Source of the DNA: an uncultured Bacillota bacterium
GTDB taxonomy: Bacteria; Bacillota; Clostridia; UBA1381
Direction: 5' to 3'
Assembly (NCBI GenBank): GCA_949297205.1
Contig: CASFSH010000276.1
Coordinates: forward strand, 1 to 5,550
Length of the DNA stretch: 5,550 nt
Within the stretch, counting starts at the first letter, position 1. Every line of letters begins with the position of its first letter. Below the pieces are notes generated by a model. It ran no database searches and had not been told where the DNA came from. It was given only the letters and a program-made list of their open reading frames with translations. The position numbers and the translations under genes were made by a program. Positions 1 to 5,550 of the stretch are shown piece by piece.

Positions 1-1204
1 CAGCAACTGCCGTACCGCTCATATCCTTTACCGCCCAATCCACTGTTCCGGCTATTGTGTCAACAACCGCATATAATTCATACCACGCTTCACTGAGCTG
101 CGTTCCGTCACCGGTTATTTTTAAATCGTTTACATTCACAAGATTTGTATAGGGTTCACCATTAACAATCTGTATATCGAAATTACAGCTCGCTTTCCCC
201 TTAAACATCGTATCAATCACAGCATACTGTTTTGATATGGTCATGTTTTTATACTCAAAATTAATATTATTGGACCAACCTTCATTCTTTAATTCAAGAG
301 CGTTGCCGTGTCCTGTTTCTCCCGCAACAATTGTCGATGTATCCTCTGAGAAGAACTTATCCCAATTGGCGTCATCTTTACAAAATGTGTCCTTTGCTGT
401 CTGACCTACTGTATATCTGTCAAAATTTTCGCTCAGCAGTACCGAACCGGTCGGATCTACAGGATCGGTCGGTGTTTCCGGCTCCGATGCTTCGCTCTCA
501 ACCGTAACCTTGACATTGTCTATGTAAACATTTTTGCCGTTGTCATTATCTATTCCGTCCGCCATGAAACGAATTTTATTCACACCTGCCTGATTAAACG
601 TATATCCCGAGGGAGGTGCGACGTTTGTGCAAACGCTTGTTCCGTCTACACTTATGCTTGTAAGGCTGTCCTTTACGGTGATATTTACCGTTACCCACTT
701 GTTTCTCTCAATATCCCCTTCTATAGATGTTGCCTTAGAAACATCATATTCCGTACCTACATGAAAATTACCTAATTCATTATAATTTTCTCCAAAATAG
801 ATAACCTCCGAATTATCGGTTCCGCCTTCAAGGGCAATAGTTGATTTTGTGTTCCACGCGTCTCCGAGATTTAAATCATAGCTGATGTTAAGAGTATCAT
901 CGGCTTTCAGGGTACCCATGTTTAAATAGATTTGCTCCCAAGCTTCCGCATAGTTGCCGTTTGCTGTCCATTTCCAGCAAATATCGTTTTCGGCACGCTG
1001 TGCCGGCTCTGTAGCAAACCAACCCATAAGATTTTGCCATGCGCTGTTCATTCCGCTTTTGTCGCTAAGCGATACGCTGTTAAAATTATCGTCAATAACA
1101 GTGGTAGTTGTTACTGTCGCAAGCGATACTGTTGAAAATACAGCTATGTTTGCGGCGATCATTGCCGCAGCAGTTACTGTTGATATAATCTTTTTTAATT
1201 TCAT
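1..1204 (-). CDS. Secreted multidomain SGNH esterase, copy 1 (5' part only; C-terminus beyond window)
   Basis: The frame is open from ATG 1204-1202 to the window edge: 401 codons with no stop or frameshift when translated by hand. It starts MKLKKIISTV and has a Sec signal peptide (basic n-region, hydrophobic AAAMIAANIA core, probable cleavage near residue 29). A first beta-sandwich-like domain follows (about 35-235, ending in NGKNVYIDNVKVTV), then an acidic Pro/Thr linker (about 236-254) and the start of a second domain opening VLLSENFDRY. It is the paralogue of the complete 756-residue protein encoded at 4332-2062 and aligns with its residues 1-404 with three codons fewer. The SGNH catalytic domain is therefore expected beyond position 1 but is not visible. 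The start is fixed by a good ribosome binding site (GAAAGGTAGGA, 1222-1212) and by identity with the other copy's start. Presence and paralogy are certain; the esterase role of this copy is inferred. Confidence 0.9.
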   Translation of the reverse strand, partial: MKLKKIISTVTAAAMIAANIAVFSTVSLATVTTTTVIDDNFNSVSLSDKSGMNSAWQNLMGWFATEPAQRAENDICWKWTANGNYAEAWEQIYLNMGTLKADDTLNISYDLNLGDAWNTKSTIALEGGTDNSEVIYFGENYNELGNFHVGTEYDVSKATSIEGDIERNKWVTVNITVKDSLTSISVDGTSVCTNVAPPSGYTFNQAGVNKIRFMADGIDNDNGKNVYIDNVKVTVESEASEPETPTDPVDPTGSVLLSENFDRYTVGQTAKDTFCKDDANWDKFFSEDTSTIVAGETGHGNALELKNEGWSNNINFEYKNMTISKQYAVIDTMFKGKASCNFDIQIVNGEPYTNLVNVNDLKITGDGTQLSEAWYELYAVVDTIAGTVDWAVKDMSGTAVA

Positions 1205-1257
1205 AATATAATCCTACCTTTCGGTATAAGTTTTAAAATAGATTTATTAATTCTTTT

Positions 1258-1278
1258 TGTTCCCTTTCCGGGGGAACA
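1258..1278 (-). promoter_or_regulatory. Inverted repeat in leader of esterase copy 1
   Basis: A 7-bp perfect inverted repeat, TGTTCCC-N7-GGGAACA, lies 53 nt upstream of the start codon at 1204. The same 21 bases occur at the matching place ahead of the other esterase copy (4386-4406). In the sense direction it is followed by an A-rich stretch, not a T-run, so it does not look like an intrinsic terminator. It could be a leader hairpin or a binding site for a dimeric regulator; nothing in the sequence decides between these. I found no convincing -35/-10 pair in this 125-nt spacer, so the gene may depend on readthrough from upstream. Confidence 0.5.
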
Positions 1279-1329
1279 CCTGTTTAACAGATTTACTTTC
1301 TTATCACACTCCATTCTTCTGTTTTTTTG

Positions 1330-1509
1330 CTATTTTACAAGACGTATAGGTTCAAACTGCTTATAATTCTTACCGCTGCCGATACCGTCATTATAATGCA
1401 TATATCCTCTCGGACTGTCATTATCGGTATCGTTTACAATAAGACCGAATTTGACAATGCTGTCCTTGCTTACCGCATAATCATCACCGAAAATCTCCGT
1501 CCACGGAAC
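1330..1509 (-). pseudogene. Orphan 3' remnant of the CBM9-like gene (last 59 codons)
   Basis: Read from 1509 this encodes VPWTEIFGDDY... through NYKQFEPIRLVK and ends at TAG (1332-1330). It matches the last 59 residues of the CBM9-like protein at 4632-4455 with seven amino-acid differences. By hand count there are 16 nucleotide differences in 180, four of them silent, one between stop codons, and the rest changing residues, which suggests relaxed constraint. It has no start codon or ribosome binding site of its own. It lies in the same frame as the SGNH fragment upstream but is separated from it by a single TAA (1512-1510). It is best explained as the edge of a tandem duplication whose breakpoint fell inside the CBM9 gene, and it is probably not translated. 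Confidence 0.88.
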
Positions 1510-1908
1510 TTAATCCGTCAAAACAACATCCTCGCAGCCTCCCACTTCCATATCCTGCCACATATCGTTCACGCCGAGCGCTATAATATAAGCCTGAGCC
1601 GCCTTGTCGGTCGCCCAGAATGCATTTATATCCGCAAAAGATTCACAGTACTCCTGTGCTGTCATGCCGCCCTTTGAAAAATTATATACCTTGCTGCCGG
1701 TCATTCTCGCAATATACTGTCCCCATGAATGTTCATAAAGATCATAATATGAATGCTTTCCATCCTTATCTATGGTTTCAAATTCGCCCGATGACAGACT
1801 GTCTCCTATGCAGCATATTCTTCTGAATATCCCACAAAAGCCTCCGTCAGGCACAATTCTGTCAAGCGGCTTTTCATTTTCCGATACATAATAGTCATTA
1901 ATATTCAT
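1510..1908 (-). pseudogene. Truncated SGNH (GDSL) hydrolase, N-terminal half
   Basis: This is a 132-residue reading frame starting MNINDYYVSE. It carries SGNH block I, CIGDSLSSGE, with nucleophile Ser37; block II glycine in NFSKGGMTAQEY (Gly80/81); and block III, ALGVND, with Asn114. It then stops at TAA (1512-1510), so block V with the catalytic Asp and His is missing. SGNH hydrolases of this kind are usually about 200-260 residues, so roughly half is gone. There is no signal peptide, so the ancestor was probably cytoplasmic, unlike the secreted esterases beside it. AAAGGA lies about 15 nt before the start, rather far. The sequence after the stop belongs to another gene (the CBM9 tail), so this is a gene cut by a rearrangement, not a simple nonsense mutation. 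Even if translated it should be inactive as a hydrolase. An intact parent copy is expected beyond position 1. Confidence 0.85.
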
Positions 1909-2008
1909 TTTTATAATCCGAAATCCTTTCTCAAAACCTTTACGGTTTAGAACTTTATTTCACAAAGAAGCACACAGGATATCCGAAAATACCCTGTTTA
2001 TCAGGTAA

Positions 2009-2036
2009 ATAATATGGTTTATTTATTCTTTGACAA
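2009..2036 (-). promoter_or_regulatory. Candidate sigma-A promoter ahead of the SGNH fragment
   Basis: On the minus strand TTGTCA (2036-2031) is followed after 16 bases by TATTAT (2014-2009); each hexamer matches the housekeeping consensus at five of six positions. It lies in the 153-nt spacer between the full esterase stop (2064-2062) and the SGNH start at 1908, so it would give a leader of roughly 90-100 nt. The spacer is AT-rich, which makes chance matches likely. If real, it could also drive esterase copy 1 downstream. Confidence 0.4.
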
Positions 2037-2061
2037 CTTTAAATATCGTATAATCATACTT

Positions 2062-4332
2062 CTAATCAATAATACCCATATTTATAATTTGGTCATAAAT
2101 ATAATCAGCCATCAGTTTATGACCATTCTCATTCGGATGCAGTCCGTCCGGCGCATACTCATCCCAGCCGAGCGTCTCAAAATTAAGTTCTTCCGGATGA
2201 TACATATCTATAACAGGAATGCCGTAACGGTTGGCAATTTCTATCTCGGCGTTAACAAACTGCTCAAGAGTAAACCCACCGCTTGTCGTACCGGGATATG
2301 CTCTTTTCACCGGAGTAAGAATAACTATCTGCTTATCGGGATACTTTTCAAGCAATACCCGGCACAACCTGTTAAATCCGCCGCAGAATGTGGGTGCCAA
2401 ATATAAATCGTCTGTCGAACCCAGATCAACATAACCTGCGTTTTCACCAAAATCGTTTGTACCGCCCAGACAGAACACGATATCGGCATCGTTATTCATA
2501 TTTGCAGCACGCTTTATGAATGATGCGCCGTATTGGTTATTACGAGCAAGCTCTGTACCCGATATTCCGTAATTGCAGAAATTATCATGAGAAACATTCA
2601 ATTTATCCGCAAGATAGTAAAGATATGCTTTGCTTGTTCCCATCCCTTGTGTTATCGAATCACCCAAGAAATTTGCTTTCATATCCGCACTTACCGTTAC
2701 CGGTGATGGATTATAACTATACTTCTTTAACACAATCGGCTCACACAACGGTTTCATGCTTACTTCCTTGTCCCATACAAACAATTTGAGTGTATAGGTC
2801 TCCGACGCATCACCGTTATAGCTTTCCGTTTCTTTGTTGACTGATATGCATACAGGTAACTCTCTGCTGTCGTAAATTGCGGCATAAATATCCGCATCAT
2901 CAGCCTTCGGACCTCTTTCGTATGAGAAACTTACCGTTCCGTTTTCGCATGTATATTCCGCCTTTTGCACATAGTCACTCGGCAATTTTGGACGCGCCGG
3001 CTTGCTGTCTGTCTGAGTTACGGAGATTTCATCAAGATATACGGGAACCGCTGCTTTATAACTTTGAATCTTAAGAGAGGTAAAGTCCTTCGCAGCTCCG
3101 ATATTAGCTAATTTTCCGACAGCAACTACCGTACCGCTCATATACTTTACTGCCCAATCCACTGTTCCTGCAGTTCTGTCAACAACCGCATATAATTCAT
3201 ACCATGCTTCACTGAGCTGTGTTCCGTCACCGGTTATTTTTAAATCGTCTACATTCACAAGATTTTTATAGGATTCACCATTAACAATCTGTATATCGAA
3301 ATTACAGCTCGCTTTCCCCTTAAACATCGTATCAATCACAGCATACTGTTTTGATATGGTCATGTTTTTATACTCAAAATTAATATTATTGGGCCAATCT
3401 TTATTCTTTAACTCAAGAGCGTTGCCGTGTCCTGTTTCTCCCGCAACAATTGTCGATGTAGTCTCTGAGAAGAACTTAACCCAATTGGCGTCATCTTTAC
3501 AAAATGTGTCATTTGCAGTCTGACCGATTTCATATCTGTCAAAATTTTCGTTCAGCAGTACCGAACCGGTCGGATCTACAGGATCGGTCGGTGTTTCCGG
3601 CTCCGATGCTTCGCTCTCAACCGTAACCTTGACATTGTCTATGTAAACATTTTTGCCGTTGGCATTATCTATTCCGTCCGCCATGAAACGAATTTTATTA
3701 ACGCCTTCCTGATTAAACGTATATCCCACAGGAGGTGCGATGTTCTCGCAAACGCTTGTTCCGTCTACGCTTATGCTTGTAAGGCTGTTCTTTACGGTGA
3801 TATTTACGGTTACCCACTTGTCTCTCGCAATATTACCCTGCGAAGCAGTTGCTGTTTCAACCCCATATTCCGTACCTACATGAACATCGCCCGCAGCATT
3901 ATAATTTTCTCCAAGCTGGATAACCTCTGAATTGTTTGTTCCTCCTTCAAGGGCTACAATAGATTTTGTATTAGCCTTATCTCCGGCAATCTTTAAATCA
4001 TAGCTGATATTAAGAGTATCATCGGCTTTCAGGGCATCCATGTTTAAATATATCTGCTCCCAAGCTCCCGCATTATTACCTGTTTTTAACCATTTCCAGC
4101 AAATATCGCCTTCAGCACGTTTTTCAGGTTCCATGCTCGACCAGCCAAACCCCATATTTTCCCACGCACCATTCATTTCGATCTTATTTCCATCTAACAA
4201 TACGCTGTTAAAGTTATCATCAATAATAACAGTTTGTTCTGTTGCTGCAAACGATACCGTTGAAAAAGCAGCCAAGTTTGCGGCGATCATTGCCGCAGCA
4301 GTTACTGTTGATATAATCTTTTTTAATTTCAT
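2062..4332 (-). CDS. Secreted multidomain SGNH/GDSL-family esterase, copy 2 (complete)
   Basis: A complete 756-residue protein. Residues 1-30 are a Sec signal peptide (cleavage near SFA-A). A first beta-sandwich domain (about 35-238) ends with GKNVYIDNVKVTV; a Glu/Pro/Thr linker (239-257) leads to a second similar domain (258-440) that opens VLLNENFDRY and ends VYLDEISVTQ. An Ig/FN3-like region follows (about 455-548), then the C-terminal SGNH hydrolase (551-756). All catalytic blocks are present: FLGDSITQG with nucleophile Ser559, Gly in NYGISG (about 589-592), LGGTND with oxyanion-hole Asn626, and DGLHPNENGH with Asp729 and His732. Members of this fold with such appendages commonly deacetylate plant polysaccharides such as xylan or pectin; the substrate here is inferred, not shown. 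No LPXTG sorting signal, SLH or dockerin domain is visible, so it is probably released. The start has GAAAGGTAGGA 7 nt upstream. It follows the CBM9-like gene by 122 nt and is probably co-expressed with it. Confidence 0.93.
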   Translation of the reverse strand: MKLKKIISTVTAAAMIAANLAAFSTVSFAATEQTVIIDDNFNSVLLDGNKIEMNGAWENMGFGWSSMEPEKRAEGDICWKWLKTGNNAGAWEQIYLNMDALKADDTLNISYDLKIAGDKANTKSIVALEGGTNNSEVIQLGENYNAAGDVHVGTEYGVETATASQGNIARDKWVTVNITVKNSLTSISVDGTSVCENIAPPVGYTFNQEGVNKIRFMADGIDNANGKNVYIDNVKVTVESEASEPETPTDPVDPTGSVLLNENFDRYEIGQTANDTFCKDDANWVKFFSETTSTIVAGETGHGNALELKNKDWPNNINFEYKNMTISKQYAVIDTMFKGKASCNFDIQIVNGESYKNLVNVDDLKITGDGTQLSEAWYELYAVVDRTAGTVDWAVKYMSGTVVAVGKLANIGAAKDFTSLKIQSYKAAVPVYLDEISVTQTDSKPARPKLPSDYVQKAEYTCENGTVSFSYERGPKADDADIYAAIYDSRELPVCISVNKETESYNGDASETYTLKLFVWDKEVSMKPLCEPIVLKKYSYNPSPVTVSADMKANFLGDSITQGMGTSKAYLYYLADKLNVSHDNFCNYGISGTELARNNQYGASFIKRAANMNNDADIVFCLGGTNDFGENAGYVDLGSTDDLYLAPTFCGGFNRLCRVLLEKYPDKQIVILTPVKRAYPGTTSGGFTLEQFVNAEIEIANRYGIPVIDMYHPEELNFETLGWDEYAPDGLHPNENGHKLMADYIYDQIINMGIID

Positions 4333-4631
4333 AATATAATCCTACCTTTCTGTATAAGTTTTAAAATAGATTTATTAATTCTTTTTGTTCCCTTTCCGGG
4401 GGAACACCGGTTTAACAGATTTACTTTCATATCACACTCAATTCCTTTGTTTTCTTATTTTATAAGTATTATAGGCTCAAACTGCTTATAATTCTTACCG
4501 CTGCCGATACCGTCATTATAATGCATATATCCTCTCGGACTGTCGTTATCGGTGTCGTTTACAATAAGACCGAATCTGACTACGCTGTCCTCGCTTACCG
4601 TGTAATCATCACCGAAAATCTCCGTCCACGG
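3120..4631. repeat. Direct repeat, right copy
   Basis: This is the partner of 1-1506. It covers the last codons of the CBM9-like gene, the 122-nt spacer with the inverted repeat, and the first 404 codons of the complete esterase gene. Because the left copy is cut by the window edge, the repeated unit probably extends to the left past 3120 through the rest of the esterase gene and into the SGNH gene, ending at the junction near 1507, a unit of about 3.1 kb. Confidence 0.93.
4386..4406 (-). promoter_or_regulatory. Inverted repeat in leader of esterase copy 2
   Basis: TGTTCCC-N7-GGGAACA, identical over all 21 bases to the element at 1258-1278 and at the same 53-nt distance from its start codon (4332). 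The flanking leader is also well kept between copies, with four differences in the 108 nt next to the start codon. The sense strand continues into an A-rich run, which argues against an intrinsic terminator for the CBM9-like gene upstream. Operator or leader hairpin are both possible. Confidence 0.5.
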
Positions 4632-5550
4632 TATTGCCGCTTCGTATATGGTATGTGTTCCTTTTCGGGTAACTGCCGCATTTATCTTATCGGGACAATC
4701 CCCCGTTGCCTTCCCGCAGGCTGACTGCAGTCTCTGTACCGTAAGTATTCCATCATCGGACAATCCTATCTGAAATTCCTCGAATTTCTGCGTATCTGCC
4801 GGATACGGCGGCATAACATTACTGAAGCCAAACTGCATACCGTCCGAATGCCAAATATCTACGCCTGTAAACGGCTGAGTATGTGTATCGTCCGTTACGT
4901 CTATTGCCATATACAACGCCTCATCGTCCCACATAAAGTTTCCTTTAAAGCTGAGATCGTCTTTGCCTTTCCATTCCTTGCCAAGTTTCCAATGGTCCGC
5001 CGTATCCGAGCAAAACCATACTGCGTTCCATTCATTCACGGACATTTTTCCGTCAATTGTCGGCTTTTTGGCGGTGTATTTTGCATAGGTCAGCGTGTCG
5101 CTGTCGGTCTGCATAAATGAATATCCGTTGTCAAGCGTCATATTGATGTTCGTTTTCATTATACGCACTTCACTTAAATTCGGGAGTCGCACCGCATACT
5201 GCTTTTCTTCTCCCGGCTTTAGCCGTACAACATTGTTGTTTGAATTATAATAGTCATAATCGGGCAATTCAATATTTACAGTCGCAAAAATTTCTCTGTT
5301 TGATATATTCTTTACAGAAACACTGCCTTTAAAATCGTTATTGTCCTTGTATTCGTACTTCATATCAGCCGTAAGAGGATTTACAATCGTAACCGTTCCC
5401 GTACCGGAGTAATAAAGCCTGCCGTTTGCATAAACACGGAGTGTAAAGTTATTGTCGCCAAGCTTATCAGCCGGACATTTAAATGTTATCTTATCTTTTT
5501 CAACAACGTTTTCAAGCTCGCTTTCCACTTCAATTTTAATATCCGCGGAA
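4455..5550 (-). CDS. Protein with C-terminal CBM9-like carbohydrate-binding domain (3' part only)
   Basis: The frame is open from the window edge to TAA at 4457-4455, giving 364 visible residues. A GTG at 5528 could be read as a start, but it has no clear ribosome binding site and the frame continues upstream (codons for SADIKIE), so the real N-terminus lies beyond 5550. Visible residues 1-150 look like beta-rich Ig-like modules (GRLYYSGTGTVTIVNP; a second with VRLKPGEEKQYAVRLP). From about 163 comes a family-9-like carbohydrate-binding domain to the C-terminus, seen in KKPTIDGKMSVNEW, FMWDDEALYMAIDVTDD, DIWHSDGMQFGFS and IPWTEIFGDD. Such domains often end large secreted glycoside hydrolases or binding proteins in Clostridia; no catalytic domain is visible here, so the enzyme, if any, is unknown. 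The gene lies 122 nt upstream of the esterase, same strand, a likely operon. Its last 59 codons are duplicated at 1509-1330. Confidence 0.88.
   Translation of the reverse strand, partial: SADIKIEVESELENVVEKDKITFKCPADKLGDNNFTLRVYANGRLYYSGTGTVTIVNPLTADMKYEYKDNNDFKGSVSVKNISNREIFATVNIELPDYDYYNSNNNVVRLKPGEEKQYAVRLPNLSEVRIMKTNINMTLDNGYSFMQTDSDTLTYAKYTAKKPTIDGKMSVNEWNAVWFCSDTADHWKLGKEWKGKDDLSFKGNFMWDDEALYMAIDVTDDTHTQPFTGVDIWHSDGMQFGFSNVMPPYPADTQKFEEFQIGLSDDGILTVQRLQSACGKATGDCPDKINAAVTRKGTHTIYEAAIPWTEIFGDDYTVSEDSVVRFGLIVNDTDNDSPRGYMHYNDGIGSGKNYKQFEPIILIK

Larger units (their letters stand above)
1..1506. repeat. Direct repeat, left copy (CBM9 3' end + spacer + esterase 5' part)
   Basis: This stretch aligns along its whole length with 3120-4631, in the same orientation, at an offset of 3119 at the left end and about 3125 at the right end; the change comes from a net nine bases in the esterase coding region and small spacer differences. 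Similarity stops sharply just past 1506, where the sequence becomes the SGNH fragment while the other copy continues into the CBM9 gene. The left end is set only by the window edge, so the true repeat is longer. Confidence 0.93.

Noticed and set aside
1258..1278. Intrinsic terminator at the leader inverted repeat
   Set aside because: In the direction of transcription it is followed by A-rich sequence, not a T-run, and the stem is only 7 bp.
1281..1290. Small palindrome CTGTT-T-AACAG region as a second operator
   Set aside because: It is broken by a base change in the other copy (CGGTT-T-AACAG), so there is no sign of conservation.
1327..1677. Plus-strand open frame of 116 codons across the SGNH/CBM9 junction
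   Set aside because: It is antisense to two recognisable gene fragments whose family motifs read on the minus strand, has no ribosome binding site, and its protein resembles nothing.
1934..1948. Short hairpin (AAACC/GGTTT) just before the SGNH fragment as a terminator
   Set aside because: The stem is only 5 bp, AT-rich, and no T-tract follows it on the coding strand; it could easily occur by chance.
2014..2406. Plus-strand open frame of 130 codons
   Set aside because: It lies opposite the SGNH catalytic domain of the full esterase, where the minus strand shows clear catalytic motifs; no start signal is seen.
4040..4339. Plus-strand open frame whose C-terminal sequence is shared with one at 954-1211
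   Set aside because: The apparent conservation between the two comes only from the duplicated signal-peptide region being read backwards; both are antisense shadows of the esterase genes.
5526..5528. GTG as start of the CBM9-like gene
   Set aside because: The frame stays open to the window edge, there is no clear ribosome binding site, and the protein would begin inside a beta-rich module with no signal peptide.

Overview
The window reads as part of a carbohydrate-active gene cluster from a Gram-positive Clostridia-type bacterium, possibly a gut or rumen Oscillospiraceae/Ruminococcaceae relative. This rests on the lysine-rich signal peptides, AAAGG-type ribosome binding sites, AT-leaning base composition and multidomain secreted SGNH (GDSL) esterases; the genus cannot be told from this sequence. 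Every gene I can support lies on the minus strand, so transcription runs from high to low coordinates.

Layout in the direction of transcription: (1) 5550-4455, the 3' end of a gene for a secreted-type protein that ends in an Ig-like region and a family-9-like carbohydrate-binding module (CBM9-like). (2) 4332-2062, a complete 756-residue secreted protein with two beta-sandwich domains, a third Ig/FN3-like region and a C-terminal SGNH hydrolase with all catalytic residues. (3) 1908-1510, the first half of a different, cytoplasmic-looking SGNH hydrolase, cut off after catalytic block III. (4) 1509-1330, an orphan copy of the last 59 codons of the CBM9 gene, in frame with the SGNH fragment but separated from it by one TAA. 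(5) 1204-1, the first 401 codons of a second copy of the 756-residue esterase, running off the window.

The main result is structural. Positions 1-1506 repeat 3120-4631 (CBM9 3' end, spacer, esterase 5' half) at an offset of about 3.12 kb, and the join fuses the 5' part of a downstream gene (SGNH) to the 3' part of an upstream gene (CBM9). That is the signature of a direct tandem duplication of a CBM9-esterase-SGNH segment with breakpoints inside the CBM9 and SGNH genes. It predicts an intact small SGNH gene just beyond position 1. The two esterase copies have since diverged unevenly: the first mature domain differs strongly, while the linker and second domain are nearly identical, with perfect stretches of 110 and 119 nt. 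This suggests functional diversification of the binding domain, gene conversion of the rest, or both.

Taken together, the genes suggest a locus for removing acetyl or similar ester groups from plant polysaccharide outside the cell, with binding modules to hold the substrate; the substrate itself cannot be determined. I see no mobile element, CRISPR array, tRNA or rRNA, and no intergenic gap exceeds 160 bases.
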